Assembly: GCA_965369385.1 (NCBI GenBank)
Contig: CBDUQP010000106.1
Span: 1 to 12,518, forward strand
Source: CBDUQP01 sp965369385
GTDB taxonomy: Bacteria > Planctomycetota > Phycisphaerae > SM23-33
Direction of reading: 5' to 3'
Length of the DNA stretch: 12,518 bases
The position numbers and the translations under genes are program-made. The notes beneath the pieces were generated by a model. That model was not told the origin of the DNA. It ran no database searches and saw nothing but the letters and a program-made list of their open reading frames with translations. Below are positions 1 through 7,086 of the stretch, in pieces; the stretch's first letter is position 1, and each line of letters opens with the position of its first letter.

Positions 1-24
1 GTGAAGTGTGCCTGTTTGAGCGCA

Positions 25-60
25 TAAAGACGCCCCCTCGTCTGCTGACGAGAGGGCGTT
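25..60 (-). terminator. Intrinsic terminator of the glutamate dehydrogenase gene
   Basis: Read on the minus strand, a 12-bp stem (arms 47-58 and 31-42, one G-U wobble, 4-nt loop 43-46) is followed by a short U-rich tract (TCTTTA). It lies about 30 bp past the gdhA stop codon. The plus-strand side has no comparable T-run, so it probably works mainly in the minus direction. Confidence 0.8.
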
Positions 61-88
61 GATTTCAGATACGGATCGTCGGTGAAGC

Positions 89-1468
89 TTAAACGATGCC
101 TTGTGCCATCATGGCGTCGGCGACCTTCAGGAAGCCGGCGATATTGGCACCAGCAACGAGGTTGCCGGGCATGCCATAGGCTTCTGCTGCGCTTGTGCAC
201 TGGTCGTACACGGCATCCATAATCACCTTGAGGCGGTTGTCGACTTCTTCGAACGGCCAGTCGAGACGCATGGAGTTCTGGCACATTTCCAGGGCGCTTG
301 TGGCTACGCCGCCTGCGTTTGCGGCCTTTGCGGGACCGAAGCCAACGTTGTTTTCGAGGAATACGGCGACGGCTTCGGGCGTGGAAGGCATGTTGGCGCC
401 TTCACCGACCGCGATGCACTTGTTGTTTACGAGCAACTGTGCTGCGTCGCCATCGATTTCGTTCTGTGTGGCGCTGGGCAGGGCGACATCGCAGGGTACC
501 GACCAGATGCCTGCGCAACCTTCTGTGAAGGATGCATTGGTGTGTTCCTGGCAGTATTCGCTGATGCGGCCGCGTTCGATTTCCTTGATCCTGCGAACGG
601 TGTCGAGCTTGATGCCTTCTTCGTCGACGATGTAACCGTTGCTGTCGGACAGGGCGATTACGTTACCGCCGAGCTGCTGGACCTTCTGGGTGGCGTAGAT
701 GGCTACGTTACCGCTACCGCTGATGACGACCTTCTTGCCCTTCCAGTCGGTGTTGCGGTCTTGCAGCATTCTGGTTACCAGGTATACCAGACCGTAACCG
801 GTTGCTTCGGTGCGGACGAGTGAACCGCCCCAGCCGAGGCCCTTGCCGGTGAGTACGCCGGTGAAGCTGTTGGTCAACTTCTTGTACTGTCCGAACATGT
901 AGCCGATTTCGCGGCCGCCAACGCCGATGTCGCCGGCGGGGACGTCAGTGTCCGGGCCGATGTGGCGGAACAGTTCGCTCATGAAGCTCTGGCAGAAACG
1001 CATGACTTCCATGTCGCTCTTGCCCTTGGGGTCGAAGTCGCTACCGCCCTTGCCGCCGCCGATGGGCGTGGTGGTCAGAGCGTTCTTGAAGACCTGCTCA
1101 AATCCCAGGAACTTGACGATGCCCAGGTATACAGACGGGTGAAAACGCAGGCCGCCCTTGTATGGGCCGATCGCGCTGTTGAACTCAACGCGGAACCCAC
1201 GGTTGATCTGCACGGTACCGGCATCGTCGACCCAGGGAACGCGGAAGATCATCTGGCGTTCGGGCTCTACCATGCGTTCGAATACCTTGGCCTTGGCGAA
1301 CTCGGGGTTCTTGGCGTATACAAGTTCTACGGATTCAGCGACTTCCCGCACTGCCTGGTGGAATTCGGTTTCGCCCGGGTTGCGGGCCTTTACGTTACCC
1401 ATAAGGTTCTCGGTGTAAGAATCCGAGAAGACTTCTTCGTAGCTGTTGGGGCCGGTGCTGCTTGCCAT
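89..1468 (-). CDS. gdhA: NADP-specific glutamate dehydrogenase (hexameric, class I)
   Basis: Catalyses reversible reductive amination of 2-oxoglutarate with ammonium to glutamate, using NADPH, in the cytoplasm. At 459 residues it has the normal length for the bacterial hexameric family. The substrate-site lysines are visible: K104 in GPYKGGLRFHP, K128 in FKNALT and catalytic K140 in PIGGGKGGSDFDPKGK. The catalytic aspartate D180 lies in DVPAGDIGVGGRE. A Rossmann loop GSGNVA (251-256) is followed by the SDS signature typical of NADP enzymes. An ATG lies 9 bases upstream at 1477, but the only Shine-Dalgarno-like sequence, AAAGGA, overlaps that codon; it sits about 8 bases before the ATG at 1468, which I therefore choose. 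The gene stands alone, divergent from the next one, with its own terminator. The sequence is intact and conserved, so the call is firm; the start is slightly less so. Confidence 0.97.
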   Translation of the reverse strand: MASSTGPNSYEEVFSDSYTENLMGNVKARNPGETEFHQAVREVAESVELVYAKNPEFAKAKVFERMVEPERQMIFRVPWVDDAGTVQINRGFRVEFNSAIGPYKGGLRFHPSVYLGIVKFLGFEQVFKNALTTTPIGGGKGGSDFDPKGKSDMEVMRFCQSFMSELFRHIGPDTDVPAGDIGVGGREIGYMFGQYKKLTNSFTGVLTGKGLGWGGSLVRTEATGYGLVYLVTRMLQDRNTDWKGKKVVISGSGNVAIYATQKVQQLGGNVIALSDSNGYIVDEEGIKLDTVRRIKEIERGRISEYCQEHTNASFTEGCAGIWSVPCDVALPSATQNEIDGDAAQLLVNNKCIAVGEGANMPSTPEAVAVFLENNVGFGPAKAANAGGVATSALEMCQNSMRLDWPFEEVDNRLKVIMDAVYDQCTSAAEAYGMPGNLVAGANIAGFLKVADAMMAQGIV

Positions 1469-1613
1469 TGTTAACATCCTTTCAGGATAAAAGAAACGCG
1501 GTTGCAGAGTCGACGCTTGCTGTCTTTAAACCTTACTGCTACATGAACAGGCTATTTTGCCTGCGCGACCTGGCCGGGAGACTATATTAATAGCACAAAT
1601 CTTTGGTGTTGGC

Positions 1614-1660
1614 GCATTAGTTTGTCTAATTGGCATAATCAAACATCCTAATGCTGTTTG
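1614..1660. promoter_or_regulatory. Cluster of nested inverted repeats, possible operator
   Basis: Three dyads overlap here. ATTAG-TTTGT-CTAAT is a perfect 5+5+5 palindrome at 1616-1630. CAAACA-9 nt-TGTTTG is a 6-bp dyad at 1640-1660. GCATTAG (1614-1620) pairs with CTAATGC (1648-1654). Half-site TAAT/ATTA elements recur at spacings suited to a dimeric regulator. The position between two divergent genes fits an operator, but no cognate regulator is in the window. Confidence 0.35.
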
Positions 1661-1702
1661 TTCACGGAGTGTCAACGGTTGTCGAGTATAGTCTCAGTTA
1701 GG

Positions 1703-1732
1703 TTGCATGTGGGGAAAGCAGATTGGTATAGT
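1703..1732 (+). promoter_or_regulatory. Candidate sigma70 promoter of the PPDK-like gene
   Basis: TTGCAT (1703-1708) and TATAGT (1727-1732) are separated by 18 bp, giving a predicted start about 45 bp before the ATG at 1782. A second TATAGT at 1687-1692, 40 bp upstream, lacks a good -35 element. Confidence 0.45.
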
Positions 1733-1781
1733 GTGAAGTGGGCGGACGTGTTTCGATAACACCGAGTAGATTGGCAGACAT

Positions 1782-4451
1782 ATGGCACAGATCGACGCTA
1801 AACTCAGCACCGGATTGGCAGGACTTGACAGTGTTTTCAAGGGTCTGATTCCCGGAGACAATCTCGTCTGGCAGGTAGAGGATGTGAGCGACTACCAGGC
1901 CTTCATAGGCCCATACTGCAAATCTGCAGAGAAGCTGGGCCAGAGAATAATATACTTCCGCTTCGCCTCGCACCAGCCGCTGGTGGAGCACGGGCCCCGG
2001 CGGGAGGTACACAGGCTTGCGCCAGAGTTTGGGTTCGAGCATTTCGTGAACCAGATACATGGTGTGATCGAAAAGAACGGCAGGGGCGGGTTCTACGTCT
2101 TCGATTGTCTGAGCGAACTTGCCGATGAGTGGCACAGCGACAGGATGCTTGGAAACTTCTTCATGCTGACGTGCCCATATCTTCTGGATGTTGAGGCGCT
2201 GGCATATTTCTGCCTGCTCAGAAACCATCATTCGCGCCATGCCACGGCTTCCATATTCGCCACCACGCAAGTGTTCGTTGACGTGTTCCATCACAAGAAT
2301 GATCTCTACATTCATCCGCTCAAGGTGCAGTCGCGTCATTCGCGGACGATACACATGCTGCACGTTCGAGATGGCGATGAGTTTAGACCCGTTACGCAGA
2401 GTGCGATCATTTCGGAAGTGCGAACGTCGGTGGAATGGCCGAGGTTGAACTCGGGTGATGAGAGCATTGGTATTTGGAATGAGAGCTTCGCCAAGGCTGA
2501 AGAGACTGTGCTTGAGCATGTGGACGATGAGCAGCAGAATTCCGAAACGGAGAAACAATTCGACCGTCTCGTGCGAATGGCCATCTCCCGAGATGATCGG
2601 GTGTCATCTCTCGTCAAAAAGTACTTCACGCTGGAAGATATCACAAAGATCGGCCGGCGCATGGTGGGCACGGGGCGTATCGGCGGAAAGTCCGTGGGCA
2701 TGCTTCTGGCCAGGGCGATTCTGCGGAAAGACTGCCCACGCCTTGACGCCAAGCTGGAACCGCACGATTCGTTCTTCATCGGTGCCGATGTATTCTATAC
2801 ATTCCTCGTGAAGAACGGTCTTTGGTGGATTCGCGAAGGCCAGAAGGATCCCGAGCGATTTCTCGAGAACGCCGGCCGGGGCAGGCACACAATCCTCACC
2901 GGAAACTTCCCGGAAGATCTGATTCGCGAATTCGAAGATATGCTCGATTACTTCGGCCAGAGCCCGATCATTGTGCGGTCTTCCAGCCTGTTGGAAGATA
3001 ATTTCGGCAATGCGTTTGCGGGCAAGTACGAGAGCGTGTTCTGTGCGAACCAGGGTCCACGGTCCACCAGGCTTGACGACTTCCTTTCGGCCGTGCGCAC
3101 TATTTACGCCAGCAGCATGAGCGAGGCGGCTTTGCGTTATCGCATGGAGCGAGGTCTGCTGCAGAGCGACGAACAGATGGCGATACTCGTGCAGCGAGTC
3201 AGCGGCTCGTTGCACAAAGATTACTACTACCCGCAACTGGCGGGTGTTGGGCTTTCGTTCAATCCGTATGTGTGGAACAAGGATATTGATCCCGAAAGCG
3301 GAATGTTGCGGCTGGTGTTTGGGATGGGTACGCGAGCGGTGGACAGGAGCGACGAAGACTATACTCGTGTCGTTTCGCTAAGCGCTCCAGATCGTCGCCC
3401 CGAGGGTAATTTTGATGAGATTCGCAAGTTCTCGCAACGTCGTGTGGACATCCTCGACATGACGTCAAACCAGCTCGTGACCGAATCGTTCGATAAGGTC
3501 ATCGCAATGAGCCAGGATATTCCGCTGGACCTGGTCGCGTCTACCGATGAGGAGGCAATCAAGCGGGCCAGCGAGGCCGGGCTGGAAGGAACTTCGCTTA
3601 ATCGCGTTCTCACTTTTGACGGTCTGTTCAAGAAGACACCGTTCCTCGGAGACATGCAGGAGATGTTGCGCGTGCTGCACGATGCCTATGAGTATCCCGT
3701 TGATGTGGAATTCACGACGAACTTCCTGTCCGATGAGGATTGCCGCATAAACGTGGTGCAGTGTCGCCCGCTGCAGGTAAGGCGAGATTCGCGCACGATC
3801 GCGGGCTGTGATGTACCCGAGGGAAGTTGCGTGCTGGATGCGCACGGAGCGGTAATCGGATGCAGCCGTTCAGGTGTGCTCAATCGCATCATCTATGTGG
3901 TGCCCTCAGAGTACGCCGCACTCGGCATAGGCGATCGCTACGCGGTCGCGCGCCTGATCGGCAAGATCGTGCACAGCAGCGATGACGTGGCCGACATGAA
4001 GCAGATCATAGTCGGTCCGGGCAGGTGGGGCACAAGCACGCCGTCTCTTGGCGTACCGGTAACATTCTCGGAGATCAGCCACGTCAGTGCGATGTGCGAG
4101 ATAGTAACGATGAGCGAAAACGTGGTGCCCGATGTCTCGCTCGGCACACACTTCTTCAACGATCTGGTGGAATCGGATATCACCTACTTCGCCCTGTTCC
4201 CCCAGCACGCCGACAGTATGCTCGATACGGACTTCTTCGAGGGCAGCTACAACAAGTTGCCTGACATTCTGCCTGATCAGGAGAAGCTGGCCAATATCGT
4301 GCGGGTCATAGATGCCGACACGCATGCAAGAAAGGGCGATCTCATTATCGCTACCGACGCCATTGCCCAGCGGGCGCGGATTTATGTTGATGATCGCGGG
4401 TGTATTCCGGCCGATTGTCCTGACAACTCAGGTGCCGGCGACACCAAATAG
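1782..4451 (+). CDS. KaiC-like / PPDK-type ATP-grasp fusion protein without a phosphohistidine domain
   Basis: 889 residues in three parts. Residues 1-230 resemble a KaiC/RecA ATPase: an STGLAGLDSVFKGLIPGDN opening, then IIYFRFA and a Walker-B-like FYVFDCLSEL. The P-loop is absent and is replaced by VEDVSDYQAF, so this part should not hydrolyse ATP. Residues about 285-665 match the PEP synthase/pyruvate phosphate dikinase ATP-binding domain: GGKSVGM with K303, IIVRSS with R399, FAGKYESVF, MAILVQRVSG, DVE (D641, E643) and VQCRP (Q660). These are the positions used for ATP binding and phosphotransfer in PPDK. Residues 666-889 contain GPGRWGT (745-751) and SLGTHFF (786-792) but no swivelling-histidine motif and no PEP/pyruvate TIM barrel. 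True PEP synthase activity is therefore unlikely; an ATP-dependent kinase or ligase-like role, or signalling, is possible. No clear Shine-Dalgarno precedes the ATG. The domain call is firm; the function is unknown. Confidence 0.85.
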   Translation: MAQIDAKLSTGLAGLDSVFKGLIPGDNLVWQVEDVSDYQAFIGPYCKSAEKLGQRIIYFRFASHQPLVEHGPRREVHRLAPEFGFEHFVNQIHGVIEKNGRGGFYVFDCLSELADEWHSDRMLGNFFMLTCPYLLDVEALAYFCLLRNHHSRHATASIFATTQVFVDVFHHKNDLYIHPLKVQSRHSRTIHMLHVRDGDEFRPVTQSAIISEVRTSVEWPRLNSGDESIGIWNESFAKAEETVLEHVDDEQQNSETEKQFDRLVRMAISRDDRVSSLVKKYFTLEDITKIGRRMVGTGRIGGKSVGMLLARAILRKDCPRLDAKLEPHDSFFIGADVFYTFLVKNGLWWIREGQKDPERFLENAGRGRHTILTGNFPEDLIREFEDMLDYFGQSPIIVRSSSLLEDNFGNAFAGKYESVFCANQGPRSTRLDDFLSAVRTIYASSMSEAALRYRMERGLLQSDEQMAILVQRVSGSLHKDYYYPQLAGVGLSFNPYVWNKDIDPESGMLRLVFGMGTRAVDRSDEDYTRVVSLSAPDRRPEGNFDEIRKFSQRRVDILDMTSNQLVTESFDKVIAMSQDIPLDLVASTDEEAIKRASEAGLEGTSLNRVLTFDGLFKKTPFLGDMQEMLRVLHDAYEYPVDVEFTTNFLSDEDCRINVVQCRPLQVRRDSRTIAGCDVPEGSCVLDAHGAVIGCSRSGVLNRIIYVVPSEYAALGIGDRYAVARLIGKIVHSSDDVADMKQIIVGPGRWGTSTPSLGVPVTFSEISHVSAMCEIVTMSENVVPDVSLGTHFFNDLVESDITYFALFPQHADSMLDTDFFEGSYNKLPDILPDQEKLANIVRVIDADTHARKGDLIIATDAIAQRARIYVDDRGCIPADCPDNSGAGDTK

Positions 4452-4738
4452 CATCGGCATTTGCCCTGTAAGTATTTGCTTTGTAGGCTCTTGGCTTAAA
4501 TGCTCCCTATCGCGATCTTTTTCGGAGCGTTGCGCTTGACGAGTCTGGTATGCGCTATGGAATACGCCTTAGATAACGCCATACAACGCTTATCCGGTGC
4601 ACTTCAAATGTGAATTCGCCTTCGCTTTGGAATGCAGAATTGGCTATGGAAAGCGAAATAATCGGAAAGTGGCTCCGGTAATACCTGTACAGCACCCCAA
4701 CATTTCTGCTCCATATAAGGTGATGCGGAGGAAATCTT
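4452..4738. other. Gap of about 290 bp with no confident gene
   Basis: This follows the PPDK-like gene and looks more AT-rich than the neighbouring genes. A 5-bp GCTCC/GGAGC dyad at 4502-4528 is too weak, with no T-run after it, to call a terminator. A perfect 8-bp inverted repeat lies at 4621-4657 (separate entry). A TTGACG at 4536-4541 lacks a convincing -10. I found no tRNA-like fold. Confidence 0.5.
4621..4657. repeat. 8-bp perfect inverted repeat, intergenic
   Basis: TTCGCTTT (4621-4628) and AAAGCGAA (4650-4657) flank a 21-nt loop. There is no T-run on either side, so it is not an obvious terminator; it could be an operator or a transcript structure. Confidence 0.4.
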
Positions 4739-4942
4739 GTGAAAATCCGGCATTGTGAGGTAGCTTACTCACTTGCTGGCGGCGAGAGAGAACTTAGCTG
4801 GTGCTTGACAATGAGTAGTGCAGGGGCGATATTTATGTCTGGAATACTCTTCGTGAACATGAAAACAGGCGCGTTCCGCAGCCACGGATTGTGGGATTCT
4901 GATCCTATTGATTGTCTACAAGTCTGGGCGCGCGAATTTTGA
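4739..4942 (+). CDS. Possible small protein or leader ORF upstream of the barrel gene
   Basis: A 67-codon reading frame opens with GTG. A near-ideal Shine-Dalgarno GGAGGA (4727-4732) sits 6 bases before it, stronger than that of any recognised gene in the window. The frame stops 14 bases before the ATG of the outer-membrane barrel gene, a spacing typical of translational coupling. The peptide has three Cys (residues 6, 22 and 59), a mildly hydrophobic middle (MSSAGAIFMSGILFV, about 25-39) and no family I recognise. Against it, a good promoter-like sequence lies inside the frame (4805-4833), so the region could instead be a non-coding leader. Low to moderate confidence. Confidence 0.4.
   Translation: MKIRHCEVAYSLAGGERELSWCLTMSSAGAIFMSGILFVNMKTGAFRSHGLWDSDPIDCLQVWAREF
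4805..4833 (+). promoter_or_regulatory. Candidate sigma70 promoter for the barrel-lipoprotein-FecR-cyclase operon
   Basis: A perfect TTGACA (4805-4810) is separated by exactly 17 bp from GATATT (4828-4833, four of six consensus bases). Transcription would start near 4840, leaving a leader of about 115 nt before the ATG at 4957. It lies within the possible small ORF, so only one of the two may be functional, or the small ORF is read from a promoter further upstream. Confidence 0.5.
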
Positions 4943-4956
4943 ACTGGGATACATCC

Positions 4957-6375
4957 ATGAGAACAGCATCGGGCAAAATCGTACGTCTGGCGGTTGTTGG
5001 TTTGCTGATAGCATTCTGTGCAGCCGGTGCGTCAGCACAACCCCGCGGACGTAACATATATGCAGAGCAATTGCGAGTCAGCCTCGACGAGCGGATTCCC
5101 GGCGCACGGGAAGAAGGTTTCGACGCGGGCGGATCGTTCAACTTCGCATTGATGGACTATGAAGACTCCTCTCGTCATGAGCGAACGCTGAGGCAGTTCC
5201 AGTTCCGCCTGTGGGCCAACTTGAACTATCGAGGTGTTCATCGCGCATATTTCCGCGGCCTGATGCTGGGCAACGATTGGAACAAGGGTGATAATCCGCG
5301 GTTCAACGGGGATGATTTCGATCTCGAAGTCGAACGCATGTGGTACCAGTTTGATCTTGAGCGGTACATGTTGCTCAATAACGGGCAGCTTCCGGAGATA
5401 GGGTTGCAGGTGAAGGTTGGTCGCCAGTTCATGGCATTGGGCACAGCATTGGCATTATCTACCACGCTCGACGCGGTGAAACTGAATGCCAGGGTAGGCC
5501 AGTTGGAGATGATGACCTTTATTGGCCAGACTGATCGTCACTCACATAATATAGATACGTCTCCCGCGGTTGAATATCGCCAGGAGCGAATGATGTTCGG
5601 CGGACAGATAACATGCACCAGCATGGATCATCACCGTCCGTTCGTGTACTTCCTGGGCAATCGCGACAATACGGAGCCCAGTTCTGGTGGCGGCGGCCAG
5701 GATGGCGGCCAGAGATACGGGTACGATTCCAACTACGTGGGTATCGGTAGCACGGGTGTTCTGTATCTGCCAGCATTACGGTATTCTTTTGAAACCGTTG
5801 GCGAATGGGGTGACACATATTCAAACGGTGCGACTACCTCCAAGGATGACATTGCGGCAATTGCGTTGGATTTCCAGTTGGAGTACTTGTTCGAAGCTGC
5901 CTGCGATCCACGCATCAACTTTGAGTATCTCTTTGCCTCTGGCGATGCTGATCGGGGCAATGCGGTGGCTACGGTTGGCGGAAACAGGACGGGCACGAAA
6001 GACCATGCGTTCAACGCATTTGGGTACCGCGATACGGGCATCGCTTTTGCGCCGGCTATCTCGAACATTCACATGTATGCGTTGGGCGCCAGTTGCTTCC
6101 CGCTGAAGGACGTCAAGTGCCTGGAGAAGATGGAAATAGGAAACAGGTTCTACTTCTACGGGCGTCACCAGCGACAAGGCGGTATCAGTGACGCTTCGAC
6201 CACTACCAATTCGGGCTGGCTCGGTTGGGAGTGGGATGCTTACTGCAACTGGCGACTCACCAGCGATCTGGCGCTCACCGCTCGCTACGGTGTCTTCATG
6301 CCCGGATCGGCATGGGATGGCGCCGGAAAAGGTAACAGGCATTCAGTCTACTTCGGCGTGAATTACAGTTTCTAG
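4957..6375 (+). CDS. Outer-membrane beta-barrel protein, alginate-export/porin-like
   Basis: Predicted outer-membrane barrel of 472 residues. A signal peptide is clear: basic RTASGKIVR, then a hydrophobic core LAVVGLLIAF, with likely cleavage after ASA at residue 27. The mature part alternates polar and hydrophobic residues in many short strands (for example RTLRQFQFRLWANLNYR and NIHMYALGAS) and ends in the strand SVYFGVNYSF with terminal Phe, the usual signal for BAM-mediated insertion. The C-terminal WEWDAYCNWRLTSDLALTARYG followed by a FMPG turn resembles AlgE-like alginate-export barrels, from memory of that family; the substrate is unknown. A Gly/Gln-rich stretch (SSGGGGQDGGQ) is probably a surface loop. 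The reading frame extends upstream to a TTG at 4912, but the ATG at 4957 places the signal peptide correctly. It is probably the first major gene of the operon. Confidence 0.8.
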   Translation: MRTASGKIVRLAVVGLLIAFCAAGASAQPRGRNIYAEQLRVSLDERIPGAREEGFDAGGSFNFALMDYEDSSRHERTLRQFQFRLWANLNYRGVHRAYFRGLMLGNDWNKGDNPRFNGDDFDLEVERMWYQFDLERYMLLNNGQLPEIGLQVKVGRQFMALGTALALSTTLDAVKLNARVGQLEMMTFIGQTDRHSHNIDTSPAVEYRQERMMFGGQITCTSMDHHRPFVYFLGNRDNTEPSSGGGGQDGGQRYGYDSNYVGIGSTGVLYLPALRYSFETVGEWGDTYSNGATTSKDDIAAIALDFQLEYLFEAACDPRINFEYLFASGDADRGNAVATVGGNRTGTKDHAFNAFGYRDTGIAFAPAISNIHMYALGASCFPLKDVKCLEKMEIGNRFYFYGRHQRQGGISDASTTTNSGWLGWEWDAYCNWRLTSDLALTARYGVFMPGSAWDGAGKGNRHSVYFGVNYSF

Positions 6376-6390
6376 TTTTTCAAGGGCATT

Positions 6391-6405
6391 TCGGCATGCT
6401 GCCGA
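6391..6405 (+). other. Small hairpin in the barrel-lipoprotein spacer
   Basis: TCGGCA-TGC-TGCCGA forms a perfect 6-bp stem with a 3-nt loop, 15 bases after the barrel gene stop codon. The only T-run (6376-6380) lies before the stem, so it is not an intrinsic terminator in the plus direction. Confidence 0.35.
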
Positions 6406-6463
6406 TTGGTCCAAGCATTGGATGCAGATCGATAGCGACATAACTTGCAGATAGGAACAGGCA

Positions 6464-7015
6464 ATGAGCTCAATTAGAACAGCACTTATACTGGCGGGAG
6501 TTCTGCTGGTACCGGTTGTCCTCGGTGGATGCAATCAGCCGGGAGCGGTCAAGCTGGTCGGCGGCGATGTGGTCCTCCCGGCCGACGAGAAGTCCGACGC
6601 ATTTTTGGATCGGGTATCGGATGTAGACGTTACCGAGAACGATGCGATGCGTGGTATATTGCTGATGCTGGATGGCAAGGATACCGCAAAGGACTTCGCT
6701 CAGCGCGTAGACATCCTGACCAAGCGTGGCATTGTGAACTCTGCTTGGAACCATGACGCCAAACGCCCCGTCACACGTTGGAAGCTCGCGTATATGGTGT
6801 ATCAGGCGTGCAAGGTGAAGGGTGGAGTTACGCTGATGTTGACTGGTCCGAGCTGCCGCTACTGCCTGCGAGAGTTGCAGTACCGCAAGATAATGCCGCC
6901 CGGGTTCGGGGGCACTACCATTAAGGGGATGGAATATGTCGCGGTTCTGAGCCGTGGCGATATCTATCGTCGAACCGGAACAGCACCCGACAGCGTGAAT
7001 AACTCGACGAACTGA
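6464..7015 (+). CDS. Predicted lipoprotein with SLH-like segment
   Basis: 183 residues. The N-terminus is a lipoprotein signal: hydrophobic TALILAGVLLVPVVL, then lipobox L20-G-G-C23. Cys23 would be lipidated, and the following Asn-Gln gives no inner-membrane retention Asp. The mature protein is acidic at first, then residues about 76-118 (FAQRVDILTKRGIVNSAW ... VTRWKLAYMVYQA) follow the pattern of an S-layer-homology repeat: helix, Gly-Ile turn, then a TR-containing helix. A second half has GPSCRYCLREL, with C131 and C134 forming a CxxC, followed by a MPPG turn and a helix ending LSRGDIYRR. Cys116 is a third mature cysteine. A Shine-Dalgarno AGGA (6453-6456) lies 7 bases before the ATG. It lies 88 bp after the barrel gene and 71 bp before the FecR gene. 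A structural or accessory envelope role is inferred; no function is known to me. Confidence 0.75.
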   Translation: MSSIRTALILAGVLLVPVVLGGCNQPGAVKLVGGDVVLPADEKSDAFLDRVSDVDVTENDAMRGILLMLDGKDTAKDFAQRVDILTKRGIVNSAWNHDAKRPVTRWKLAYMVYQACKVKGGVTLMLTGPSCRYCLRELQYRKIMPPGFGGTTIKGMEYVAVLSRGDIYRRTGTAPDSVNNSTN

Positions 7016-7020
7016 ATTGA

Positions 7021-7059
7021 CTGAAAACTCCTGTCGACGGTAAGGTCGGACAGGTTCAG
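7021..7059 (+). other. Stem-loop in the lipoprotein-FecR spacer
   Basis: CCTGTCGAC (7030-7038) pairs with GTCGGACAGG (7045-7054) with one bulged G and a 6-nt loop. An outer CTGAA/TTCAG stem (7021-7025 with 7055-7059) extends it past a 4-nt bulge. No T-run follows, so it is not an obvious terminator. Confidence 0.45.
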
Positions 7060-7086
7060 ATGAATACATACTAACGGGAATTAGCC

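Larger units (their letters stand above)
1478..1781. promoter_or_regulatory. Divergent intergenic region between gdhA and the PPDK-like gene
   Basis: This stretch of about 300 bp must hold the promoters of both neighbours. It contains nested inverted repeats at 1614-1660 (separate entry) and a rightward sigma70-like promoter at 1703-1732 (separate entry). On the minus strand an AT-rich TATTAATATAGT (about 1580-1591) could be a gdhA -10 region, but no good -35 lies at the right distance. A minus-strand TTGACA at 1675-1670 has only a weak -10 (ATTAGG) 17 bp away. I see no coding potential or RNA gene here. Confidence 0.5.

Noticed and set aside
101..823. A 240-codon open frame on the plus strand opposite gdhA, and a second of 170 codons at 962-1474
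   Set aside because: Both lie antisense to the highly conserved gdhA and match no family I know; such long antisense frames arise from codon bias of the real gene.
1698..2558. A 286-codon minus-strand frame covering the start of the PPDK-like gene
   Set aside because: It is antisense to a well-supported gene and reaches into its promoter region; the translation has no recognisable motif.
1782..4451. Annotation as phosphoenolpyruvate synthase (ppsA)
   Set aside because: Only the ATP-binding domain is shared; the phosphohistidine and PEP/pyruvate domains are not visible.
4502..4528. Terminator for the PPDK-like gene (GCTCC/GGAGC dyad)
   Set aside because: The stem is only 5 bp with a 17-nt loop, and the Ts lie in the loop rather than after the stem.
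4912..4956. Upstream TTG start for the outer-membrane barrel gene
   Set aside because: It would place 15 polar residues before an otherwise normal signal peptide; the ATG at 4957 fits better.
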